Source of the DNA: Paenibacillus sp. FSL K6-1096
GTDB lineage: Bacteria; Bacillota; Bacilli; Paenibacillales; Paenibacillaceae
NCBI RefSeq assembly: GCF_037977055.1
Contig: NZ_CP150274.1
Span: 2,356,001-2,420,000 of the forward strand
Direction: 5' to 3'
Length of the DNA: 64,000 bases
The notes under the pieces: model-generated
Seen by the model: only the letters and a program-made list of their open reading frames with translations
What the model was told of the DNA's origin: nothing
The model's database searches: none
Shown: positions 42,277 to 49,537 of the stretch, piece by piece
How positions within the stretch are numbered: the stretch's first letter is position 1
Layout: each line of letters begins with the position of its first letter
Program-made: the position numbers and the translations under genes

Positions 42277-44274
42277 TTATAATGACGGCTCCTCGTCCTT
42301 GAGCGCCTCCAGAATCTGCCCGGCCAGCTTCTCGCCGATGGACAGCACCTTGAAATCCTCAATGGACGCTTCCTTGATCTTCTTCAGCGAACCAAAATGC
42401 TTCAGCAGCAACTTCCGGCGCTTGTCTCCGATGCCGGGAATCGAGTCCAGCTTCGAGGTGACCATCGACTTGCCGCGCTGCTCCCGGTGGAAGGTGATCG
42501 CGAAGCGGTGCACCTCGTCCTGAATCCGCTGCAGGAGGTAGAACTCCTGGCTGTCGCGGGCGAGCGGTACCGGCTCGGCCGAGTCACCCACCAGCAGGTG
42601 GGCCGTTCTGTGTTTGTCATCCTTCACCAGACCGCAGACGGGGATGTACAGCCCAAGCTCATTCTGCAAAATATCAATGGCGGAAGAGATCTGCCCCTTC
42701 CCTCCGTCCACGACGATCAGATCCGGCTGCGGCAGATTCTCCTTCAGCACCCGTTCATACCGCCTACGGATGACCTCACGCATCGTCTCATAATCATCCG
42801 GGCCCTGCACGGTACGGACCTTGTATTTGCGGTACTCCTTGCGGGCTGGCTTACCGTCGATGAAAACAACCATCGCTGAGACCGGATTGGCCCCTTGGAT
42901 GTTCGAGTTATCGAACGCCTCAATCCGGTGAAGCGACTCCAGACCCAGGCTCTGCCCCAGGCTGCTGGCCGCCCCGGAGGTGCGCTCCTCATCCCGCTCG
43001 ATCAGGCGGAACTTCTCATCCAGCGCCACCCGGCTGTTCTGGCAGGCCATGCCGACCATCTGCTTCTTCAGCCCGCGCTGCGGCACATGGACCTTGATGC
43101 CCAGCCATTCCTGCAGGGCTGCCGCCCCTCCGGCCGCATCCACGGTTCCCTCTGCGGCCGCCTCCTGCTCCTGCGGAGCCTCAACTGCTCCGCCCTCCGG
43201 CTCAGCCGCCTCAGACTCATCCTCGGCGCCCAAGGCGGCCATCAGCGCCTGGCCGCTCGGCATGACGCCGGCCGCCGGCCCGCTGCTTCCCTCACCGGAC
43301 ACACTCCCGGCTTCCGGCGGAAGCGTCCCGGCCGTTGCCATATCCGGCAGCAGGATCTCCTGCGGCAGGGCAGGGTTGTCGCTGTAATACTGCGTGACAT
43401 AAGACATGAAGTCACTGTAGGCTTCCCCATAGAACGGAAACGCCGAGGAGTGGCGCTGGATCATTTTCCCCTGCCGCATGTACAGGATCTGCACACACAT
43501 CCAGCCCTTGTCCACCGCATAGCCAAAAACGTCGCGGTCCTTGGTATCGGCCGTATTGATCTTCTGCTTCTCCATCACGGCATCGATATGCTGAATCTGA
43601 TCACGCAGCTCCTTGGCCCGCTCAAAATACAGCTCCTCTGCCGCCTCCTGCATCTTCTTCTGCAAATCCTTCTTCACCGCATCATGTCCCCCGCCGAGGA
43701 ACGATGAGATGTTCTGGATAATCTCTTCGTAAGCGGACTTCGGCACTTCCTTCTCACACGGCGCGAGGCACTGGCCCATATGATAGTACAGGCAGACCTC
43801 CTTCGGCATCACCCCGCATTTGCGCAGCGGATACATCCGGTCCAGCAGCTTCTTAGTCTGTTGGGCAGCATAACTGTTCGGGTACGGGCCGAAGTATTTC
43901 GCTTTATCCTTCAGCACCCTGCGGGTGACCTCCAGGCGCGGATGGGCTTCGTTGGTAATTTTGAGATACGGGAAGGTCTTGTCATCCTTCAGCAGGACGT
44001 TGTAGCGCGGCATATGCTTCTTGATCAGGTTGCACTCCAGAATGAGCGCCTCCATGTTGCTCGATGTTACGATATATTCGAAATCCGCAATGTTGGCGAC
44101 GAGCCGCTGCGTCTTCCCGTTATGGCTGCCGGTAAAATAAGAGCGGACACGGTTCTTCAGCACCTTAGCCTTGCCGACATAGATGATCGTCCCCTCCTGA
44201 TTCTTCATCAGATAGCAGCCGGGCAGATCGGGCAGCAGCGCAAGCTTATTGCGGATATTATCCATGTAATCCAT
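42277..44274 (-). CDS. uvrC: Excinuclease ABC subunit C
   Basis: Dual-incision nuclease of nucleotide excision repair, acting with UvrA and UvrB. The 665-residue protein has the GIY-YIG domain at the N terminus ([19 protein letters not shown]), the UvrB-interaction segment [23 protein letters not shown] (in part), the RNase H-like domain with [11 protein letters not shown] and VDGGKGQ, and C-terminal helix-hairpin-helix ([20 protein letters not shown] region). Unusually, about 75 residues rich in Ala/Glu/Gly are inserted between the PDMA segment and [11 protein letters not shown] (about 43115-43345), making it longer than usual. The ATG at 44274 follows GGGGGAG by five bases. Confidence 0.96.
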   Translation of the reverse strand: MDYMDNIRNKLALLPDLPGCYLMKNQEGTIIYVGKAKVLKNRVRSYFTGSHNGKTQRLVANIADFEYIVTSSNMEALILECNLIKKHMPRYNVLLKDDKTFPYLKITNEAHPRLEVTRRVLKDKAKYFGPYPNSYAAQQTKKLLDRMYPLRKCGVMPKEVCLYYHMGQCLAPCEKEVPKSAYEEIIQNISSFLGGGHDAVKKDLQKKMQEAAEELYFERAKELRDQIQHIDAVMEKQKINTADTKDRDVFGYAVDKGWMCVQILYMRQGKMIQRHSSAFPFYGEAYSDFMSYVTQYYSDNPALPQEILLPDMATAGTLPPEAGSVSGEGSSGPAAGVMPSGQALMAALGAEDESEAAEPEGGAVEAPQEQEAAAEGTVDAAGGAAALQEWLGIKVHVPQRGLKKQMVGMACQNSRVALDEKFRLIERDEERTSGAASSLGQSLGLESLHRIEAFDNSNIQGANPVSAMVVFIDGKPARKEYRKYKVRTVQGPDDYETMREVIRRRYERVLKENLPQPDLIVVDGGKGQISSAIDILQNELGLYIPVCGLVKDDKHRTAHLLVGDSAEPVPLARDSQEFYLLQRIQDEVHRFAITFHREQRGKSMVTSKLDSIPGIGDKRRKLLLKHFGSLKKIKEASIEDFKVLSIGEKLAGQILEALKDEEPSL

Positions 44275-44373
44275 AAGTTCTCCCCCACCTGTTACTACAC
44301 TTTTATAAGGTAAGTTTAGAATAGAATGCAGTGCGGATTCAAGCTTTAATATAGAACATCCGTTTCTATTGGA

Positions 44374-44413
44374 CACACAAAGCGCCTCCGGACATCCGAA
44401 GGCGCTTTGTGTG
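44374..44413. terminator. Perfect hairpin between trxA and uvrC
   Basis: CACACAAAGCGCCT (44374-44387) pairs perfectly with AGGCGCTTTGTGTG (44400-44413), with further pairing inside. No T-run follows on either strand; it may be a Rho-assisted terminator after trxA or an RNA-stability element. Confidence 0.65.
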
Positions 44414-44452
44414 AGGGGGCCGCAAGGCCCCGGCTACAGCAGTTATAATTAA

Positions 44453-44770
44453 TTATTGATGCTTCGCAACGATATTCTTAAGGGAATCCTTCGAGTTCAG
44501 CCCTACAACCTTATCTACCGGCTGGCCGTCCTTGAAGAAGATCAATGTAGGAATACTCATCACGCCGAAACGGGAAGCCGTCTCAGGGTTCTCATCAACA
44601 TTCAGTTTCGCAATCTTCACATCGTCACCCAGCTCGGTGGACAGCTCCTCCAGAATAGGGGCGAGCATTTTGCAAGGGCCGCACCAAGGTGCCCAGAAAT
44701 CTACAACAACAGTACCTTGACCTTCCACTTCATTCACGAAGGATTGGTCTGACACATTCACGATAGCCAT
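44453..44770 (-). CDS. trxA: Thioredoxin
   Basis: Cytosolic disulfide reductase of 105 residues. The active site WCGPCK at about residues 28-33 and the cis-proline in MSIPTLIFF are intact. It reduces ribonucleotide reductase, methionine sulfoxide reductases and many other proteins, and is itself reduced by TrxB. AAGGAGG precedes the ATG. A sigma-A promoter lies about 150 bases upstream, giving a long leader with a possible TTCTGC/GCAGAA stem. Confidence 0.97.
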   Translation of the reverse strand: MAIVNVSDQSFVNEVEGQGTVVVDFWAPWCGPCKMLAPILEELSTELGDDVKIAKLNVDENPETASRFGVMSIPTLIFFKDGQPVDKVVGLNSKDSLKNIVAKHQ

Positions 44771-44921
44771 GATATTGTTCCTCCTTAAAAGTTATGAGCA
44801 TCCGCTTAAGTTGTACGAAATCACTTCTGCTCCTATAGCCTGAGCCAAGCCTGCAGAAATTACTCCGAGAAATATAGCAGGGTAAAATGCTTCATGTAAT
44901 ATGATAACCAGTTACAGGAAC

Positions 44922-44950
44922 AGTATAACACAATTACTATACATTTGTAA
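44922..44950 (-). promoter_or_regulatory. Sigma-A promoter of trxA
   Basis: Minus strand TTACAA (44945-44950), 17 bp, TATACT (44922-44927). It implies an untranslated leader of about 140 bases. Confidence 0.6.
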
Positions 44951-44979
44951 TGTGTTTCGAGAAATTATATTGCATAAAA

Positions 44980-45465
44980 TTAATTTGTAATATCCAGCTT
45001 CATTGTCCAGGAGGTTCCAGCAATCCCGTAAAACTGAAACCCAAGCTTCCCGTATAACCGGACAGCCGCCTGATTCTCCGGATCTACGCTTAACGACACG
45101 GCTGAATAACCATCCGACCTCGCCTGGTTAATAATCTCCTCCATCAGCCTGACGCCTACGCCCTGGTGCCTGAAGTCTGGACGGATCGCGATCCCTAGTT
45201 CGGGGGTCTGCGCATTCACGTATCCGTAGCCCTGGTTCGTCTCATTAAATAACCTGTACCAGGCCGCACCTGCGGGGATATTGCCGATGAGAGCGATTAG
45301 CGCCCGGTCGCCGGGCCGTCCCCAATTCTCGTTATACTTCCGGATCGCGGGGGAATTCAGCAGTTCATCTCTTGGCGGCTTCCCCTGTTCCATATGAATC
45401 GACTCATAATGCATATCCAGCAAAAAATCATAATCCTGCGGTTCCACGGGTCTTATATGTATCAT
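44980..45465 (-). CDS. GNAT N-acetyltransferase
   Basis: Acetyltransferase of 161 residues. The acetyl-CoA loop is PDFRHQGVGVRLMEEII, followed by AAVRLYGKLGFQFYG, the usual C-terminal GNAT motif. The start at 45465 (MIHIRPVEPQDYDFLL) has AAGGGTG five bases upstream and begins at the family's normal first strand. Substrate unknown. It ends just before the trxA promoter and may be transcribed alone. Confidence 0.83.
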   Translation of the reverse strand: MIHIRPVEPQDYDFLLDMHYESIHMEQGKPPRDELLNSPAIRKYNENWGRPGDRALIALIGNIPAGAAWYRLFNETNQGYGYVNAQTPELGIAIRPDFRHQGVGVRLMEEIINQARSDGYSAVSLSVDPENQAAVRLYGKLGFQFYGIAGTSWTMKLDITN

Positions 45466-45560
45466 AGAATCACCCTTTTGGTTAGCTGACATGCGGTTAA
45501 ACGCCGAACTTATCTTTACATCTTCCCGCCATCTTCGTATACTTGAGGAAAGCGCATTAA

Positions 45561-45589
45561 TTGTCAATGACTTCTCTCACATGTATAAC
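45561..45589 (+). promoter_or_regulatory. Promoter of the YqzM-like gene
   Basis: TTGTCA (45561-45566), 17 bp, TATAAC (45584-45589), 46 bp before the start codon. Confidence 0.6.
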
Positions 45590-45635
45590 TGTAACTCACA
45601 TTATGCAGTCGTGCAACAGCAAGGAGGAAGAAGCG

Positions 45636-45791
45636 ATGGATGTCAACGCGCAGGTCCGTGACCCGCGGGAGCATGTCAATGAGGAGCCCCGCAACGATCT
45701 TGGTGATCTGATGGCCGGATTCTTCGGAATGGCGGGATTTATGACCGTGGTTTTTTTCGGTATGGTGATCATCAAGTTTTTGTCCGAATAG
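45636..45791 (+). CDS. YqzM-like small membrane protein
   Basis: A 51-residue protein. The first 27 residues are polar (MDVNAQVRDPREHVNEEPRN), followed by one hydrophobic helix (FMTVVFFGMVIIKFLSE at the end). The size and layout fit the YqzM family of conserved small membrane proteins in Bacillales; function unknown. A strong AAGGAGG lies eight bases before the ATG at 45636; the longer frame from 45561 starts inside the promoter and is rejected. It has its own promoter and terminator. Confidence 0.7.
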   Translation: MDVNAQVRDPREHVNEEPRNDLGDLMAGFFGMAGFMTVVFFGMVIIKFLSE

Positions 45792-45804
45792 CCGGACAGA
45801 GCAT

Positions 45805-45840
45805 CCGTCAACGCCGCCTCTGGGCGGGTTGGCGGTTTTT
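45805..45840 (+). terminator. Terminator of the YqzM-like gene
   Basis: CGTCAACGCCGCC pairs, with a bulge, with GGCGGGTTGGCG, followed by five T residues. It marks the left edge of the IS66-bounded island. Confidence 0.75.
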
Positions 45841-45863
45841 CGTGTGCAAGCGGGAACTCTTAG

Positions 45864-46121
45864 TTTCAGACACTAACACTGGAGAAACGCATTTATGAGT
45901 TAGAACGGCAACTCCAGCAGCAACCTCCAGCCATTGACGGGCATACCGGAACCGTAATCCATGATTGGATAAAAGGATATTTTAATGACAAGTATGGGTA
46001 TTCCAATGTCTTGTGTGTAGCCCATTTGCTCCGAGAGTGTATGGGGCCGGACATGACGAACATGACTGGGTGAAGCAGATGAAAGATCTTCTCACGAGGG
46101 GATGGACCCCCTGTATTTAGG
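45864..46121 (+). pseudogene. Decayed IS66-family transposase remnant, left side
   Basis: In one frame the DNA reads LEKRIYELERQLQQQPPA, matching the N-terminal coiled coil of IS66 TnpC. It is directly joined to HTGTVIHDWIKGYF and VLCVAHLLREC, which belong to the DDE core normally some 200-300 residues away. A stop follows, and a shifted frame continues with WVKQMKDLLTRG, also IS66-like. So this is an internally deleted, frameshifted copy. No start codon, ribosome site or complete terminal repeats were recognised. Confidence 0.7.
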
Positions 46122-46147
46122 TGTCTAAGTAGTAACAATATTTCCCA

Positions 46148-46591
46148 CTAATCTTTAATGTGCCATCCTAGTTCGAGATAGTTCATGCCTTTCAAGTAAT
46201 TTTCAAGGGCATGCTGAACAAGTGGCATGGTGTTTTCTGGTAAACTGCATACAGGGAACCAGGCATATTGAAGGTGTTTATCGGGTTCATTATTCTTTAG
46301 CTCTCCTCGCCAGGTATTTGAGGTGAAAAATAAATCAATATATTCACAGTAGTCAAGCTTTCGATGAACAGTTACTACTAACTTTAAATCCTGAGGCTGC
46401 ACCTGTATATTGATCTCCTCATGTACCTCCCGAATCAATCCAGAGATTGCAGATTCTTCTCCATCCAGATGACCGCCTACTACCCCAAACATTCCGTCTG
46501 CAAATCCCGTATTTTTGCGTAAGAGCATTAAAATATTTTGTTTTTGGAATAATAATAAATTCACTGCACAGTGAAGTGAAAAACGCTCCAT
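46148..46591 (-). CDS. NUDIX hydrolase
   Basis: Cytosolic pyrophosphatase-fold protein of 147 residues. The Nudix box GHLDGEESAISGLIREVHEE follows GX5EX7REUXEE, but the usual terminal Gly is replaced (EEINI). It likely cleaves a nucleoside-diphosphate-linked or oxidised nucleotide substrate; the exact one is unknown. Last gene of the AT-rich radical SAM-MFS-NUDIX unit, ten bases after the MFS gene. Its base composition differs strongly from the flanking chromosome. Confidence 0.88.
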   Translation of the reverse strand: MERFSLHCAVNLLLFQKQNILMLLRKNTGFADGMFGVVGGHLDGEESAISGLIREVHEEINIQVQPQDLKLVVTVHRKLDYCEYIDLFFTSNTWRGELKNNEPDKHLQYAWFPVCSLPENTMPLVQHALENYLKGMNYLELGWHIKD

Positions 46592-46601
46592 TGAGTCATG
46601 T

Positions 46602-47801
46602 TCACATCCTTATAGTATAGTCATTGATTCTTTTATTTTTAATTTTTGACCGCACAATTACCTGAATAAACATGGCAATGATGACCAGAATAATATTGTA
46701 ATAGAACGGAGCGGTAATATTGATTTTTTCAATTAGTATACCAGCGATAAGTGGCGAGATAATGGCTCCCAATTCTGATAAAGAAGCCAAATTTCCCATA
46801 AAAACGCTTCGTTGTTTTTCTGGAATAACATCTCCAATATGCGAAAAAAATGAATCGAGATAACACGCTCCACCGACTCCACCAATTAGCATTCCTAAAT
46901 AAACAACCCATTTTTCTTTGAAAAATAAAAAGAAGATAATTTCTACCACAATTAAAAATAGCCCTATAATACATAGAAGTAATCTGTCTTTAAGAATGTC
47001 GGATATCTTCCCGATGAAGGGAGCGGACAAAAACGTAGCTATTCCTACGATGGCAAAGGCAAGACTAATGTCAAAGGTATCCCAATTCAACTTATACTTT
47101 GCGTATACAGAAAAATAGGTTAAGAAAATTGCATATGCACTTATCTCAATGAAATGGACACTCGAATATATAAAAAGCTGCCCAGTTAATTTTCGAACTG
47201 GTTCTTCTTCTGCACTTCTACTTTGTACGTAATTCGAGTCTTTTTGGAAAATCATTTTAGATACGGCGATCAGAGAAATAAAAGCGAAGAATGCCACAAC
47301 ATAGAATGGAACAGAGAGTGAAAAATATAAAACAATGATACCACTCATAACTGGTCCAAGGATCATTCCTGCCCCTTCACTACTACTCATGTAGCCGTTC
47401 AAGATTCCACGGTTTTCATTAGTACTTAAATTATTAATGGTAATTCTCACAAATACACTTAGCCCAATTGCTACCAAACCTTGGATAAGTCGCAGAACGG
47501 CAAGAACCCAAAAACTAGTGGCTAATGGGAAAGTAACCATGCATAAAAATTCTGCGCAGAGTAATCCTATCCCGATACGCTTAGCTCCAATTTTATTATA
47601 GAGCTTTCCCGTAATGCCTCCACCAAGAAATCTTCCTACATAAAAAAGCGAAAATAACACACTCAAATTAAAAGCCGTAATTCCATATTGCTCTACATAA
47701 ATTGCAAAGAGCGGAAGTATCATACTTCCGCTCATGTTAGCAATTAGACTTATAACAATCATACAAAGGATATTATGGCTCAAATGGTGTTTCATTTTCA
47801 T
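46602..47801 (-). CDS. MFS transporter
   Basis: Membrane transporter of 399 residues with about 12 hydrophobic helices. The loop between helices 2 and 3 reads FLGGGITGKLYNKIGAKRIG, an MFS signature variant. The drug/metabolite exporter type is likely, but direction and substrate cannot be seen. It starts directly after the stop of the radical SAM gene (GGGAGAG lies ten bases before the ATG), so the two are tightly linked. AT-rich like its neighbours. Confidence 0.9.
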   Translation of the reverse strand: MKMKHHLSHNILCMIVISLIANMSGSMILPLFAIYVEQYGITAFNLSVLFSLFYVGRFLGGGITGKLYNKIGAKRIGIGLLCAEFLCMVTFPLATSFWVLAVLRLIQGLVAIGLSVFVRITINNLSTNENRGILNGYMSSSEGAGMILGPVMSGIIVLYFSLSVPFYVVAFFAFISLIAVSKMIFQKDSNYVQSRSAEEEPVRKLTGQLFIYSSVHFIEISAYAIFLTYFSVYAKYKLNWDTFDISLAFAIVGIATFLSAPFIGKISDILKDRLLLCIIGLFLIVVEIIFFLFFKEKWVVYLGMLIGGVGGACYLDSFFSHIGDVIPEKQRSVFMGNLASLSELGAIISPLIAGILIEKINITAPFYYNIILVIIAMFIQVIVRSKIKNKRINDYTIRM

Positions 47802-48839
47802 TTAGAAAACACTCTCCCACAAAAATATATCGAGCATCGGTTCACCTTTCATAAATGCTCCGACCCATAAAGGAATGAAAGATTCCAAATCACCCTCCTT
47901 TTGAAGATAAGGCTTTAAATCCACCCGAAGATCATTACGCAACAGGCATGGCTGAGCGTATCCTTCAGGATCAACTCGTATAGACCAGAATCCTTCTACG
48001 CAAGCCGTTCGTAATGAGCATGTTTGACAAGTTCCTACATACGAGCTTCCTAATGAATTATCCATGAGTCTAACCGAACTATTTTCAAAATCAACAACCT
48101 TTAGATTAACTCCAATTCCTGGAGAACTTAACTGTTCAGTGCCGCCTTGGCGTACAAGCTCAGAAGCTAAATCATTTGTACTCAGCCTTTTATCCGTATA
48201 ACAGGGTCTGTTGTAATCAGTCCATACTAATTCTAAAATTTCTATATCTATTTTAAGATCACGGGCAAACTGAATTATATCCAATATTTCGTGCTGATTT
48301 TCTGGCATGAGTAGAGTGTTTATTTCGACCTCTGGGAAAATACCACTAGCTTTTCTAATGCTTTCTTTCACTTCATCAATGCAGGATAACCTTTCGATAC
48401 GCCACATGCTTTCATCACTAAATGCATGTAAAGAAATCTTAACCTTATCTATTTGCTTGTCTTTCAATTCATGTATTTTCTTGTTCAGTAGCACGCCATT
48501 CGTAGCTAATATAACCTTGAATTTCTGAGGATCATGGGGAGGGATTGTTGCCAGAATGGGGTTCAATTTCTGAGAAATGAGTGGCTCTCCACCAGTAAAA
48601 TATAGTCTGCTAATTCCAAGATTTATAAGTCCCTTCACAAGCATAATATATTCATCTGCCGAGCAAATATGCTTCTTGTGTTGAAGTTCTTTGTTATGTT
48701 CCACTTCAATTGGAGGTGCAGAGCCTTCATTATGACAGAACCAGCAACGTGCATTACAGGTACTTGTTAGTGAAATTCTAAATCGTCCATCACGCTCTTT
48801 AAAAAAATCAAATTCCTCCAGTAATCCCCTATCATTCAT
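47802..48839 (-). CDS. Radical SAM enzyme, MoaA-like with second cluster-binding region
   Basis: Radical S-adenosylmethionine enzyme of 345 residues. The SAM cluster motif is CNARCWFCHNEG (CX3CX2C), followed by FTGGEPL, LATNGVLL and KISLHAF. The C-terminal region has CQTCSLRTACVEGFW and QPCLLRND, a Cys pattern similar to the auxiliary [4Fe-4S] site of MoaA or a twitch-type domain. MoaA proper acts on GTP; here the short tail and lack of the double-glycine end argue against molybdopterin synthesis. First gene of the island operon with an exporter and a NUDIX enzyme. The product is unknown. Confidence 0.88.
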   Translation of the reverse strand: MNDRGLLEEFDFFKERDGRFRISLTSTCNARCWFCHNEGSAPPIEVEHNKELQHKKHICSADEYIMLVKGLINLGISRLYFTGGEPLISQKLNPILATIPPHDPQKFKVILATNGVLLNKKIHELKDKQIDKVKISLHAFSDESMWRIERLSCIDEVKESIRKASGIFPEVEINTLLMPENQHEILDIIQFARDLKIDIEILELVWTDYNRPCYTDKRLSTNDLASELVRQGGTEQLSSPGIGVNLKVVDFENSSVRLMDNSLGSSYVGTCQTCSLRTACVEGFWSIRVDPEGYAQPCLLRNDLRVDLKPYLQKEGDLESFIPLWVGAFMKGEPMLDIFLWESVF

Positions 48840-48931
48840 CAGTCATCGCACTCCAATCTCAAATTTAGGATAGGAATTCATCAAGTAAGTTCTAGATGTG
48901 CGAAAAAAATGAATATTTTGTATTATTTAAA

Positions 48932-48960
48932 ATTATATACCATCAATCACATATACACAA
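48932..48960 (-). promoter_or_regulatory. Promoter of the radical SAM-MFS-NUDIX operon
   Basis: Minus strand TTGTGT (48955-48960), 17 bp, perfect TATAAT (48932-48937), with a leader of about 85 bases. This suggests the island is still expressed. Confidence 0.65.
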
Positions 48961-49109
48961 ACTTTCTTACATAATGGTTTAAAAAGAAATCGGTTTCCAG
49001 GTCAACGGACCCAATGTATGCATGTGATGTCTGATGTAACGTATACCTTACTCTTCCTACACGTTAGGTGTAGCGCTCCCGCGATGGAGGAAATCGAAGT
49101 GCATCTAAA

Positions 49110-49343
49110 TAGCCGAGCATTACGGACATGAGTAGGCAAAGCAGATGATTGATTTGCTCAATGGAGGGATGGGCCATTAAAAGCAGAGCCGGCAACCAAG
49201 GAGAACGCTTCTTGGATTACAAAGAGGTGGTCCTCAAGTTTCTTTGGTATCCTGACATACCGTTTGATAACAACCAAGCCGAACCACCTATGTTAAACAA
49301 CAACTCCTGTCCTTTCCTCGCTATCTCAAGCCTTTTCCAGTAA
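49110..49343 (+). pseudogene. Decayed IS66-family transposase remnant, right side
   Basis: One frame gives stop-AKQMIDLLNGG (TGG to TAG change) and another gives FLDYKEVVLKFLWYPDIPFD and NNQAEPP; both match the C-terminal IS66 transposase block WAKQM...VPFDNNQAER. The piece is frameshifted and truncated. It shares a related KQMxDLL segment with the left remnant, so the two come from separate IS66 copies, not one split copy. Confidence 0.72.
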
Positions 49344-49378
49344 CCCTGCTTTGAGGTGACCTAAGAGGTGATCTAAGT

Positions 49379-49414
49379 AGAACGATTTTTCGCATACATT
49401 CCGCCCGCGTCCGG
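49379..49414 (+). repeat. Single partial copy of the 51-bp intergenic repeat
   Basis: AACGATTTTTCGCATACATT followed by CCGCCCGCGTCC matches the second subtype of the 41.7-kb array over about 33 bases, in the same orientation. Confidence 0.65.
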
Positions 49415-49498
49415 TGAAATCAGCTGCTACACAAAATATCATACTTTTATAATAAAATATCCCATTTTTGTCCATCTGCATCCATGATACCCTTAATT

Positions 49499-49512
49499 TG
49501 AAACCGTTATCA
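49499..49512 (+). promoter_or_regulatory. CcpA cre site in the GH43 leader
   Basis: TGAAACCGTTATCA matches the cre consensus TGWAANCGNTNWCA at every defined position and lies 25 bp before the GH43 start, where CcpA could block transcription. Confidence 0.75.
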
Positions 49513-49537
49513 TCCAATCATGAAGGAGGCAAAAATG

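Larger units (their letters stand above)
48840..49537. other. Intergenic region right of the radical SAM operon
   Basis: About 700 bp holding, in order, the island operon promoter, the second IS66 remnant, a single 51-bp repeat copy and the cre/leader region of the GH43 gene. I see no other gene. Confidence 0.7.

Noticed and set aside
45561..45791. 76-codon version of the YqzM-like gene
   Set aside because: Its start lies in the -35 element of the promoter; the internal ATG at 45636 has a strong ribosome site.
45864..49343. The two IS66 pieces as halves of one transposase split by island insertion
   Set aside because: Both contain the same KQMxDLL region with clear divergence, so they come from separate copies.
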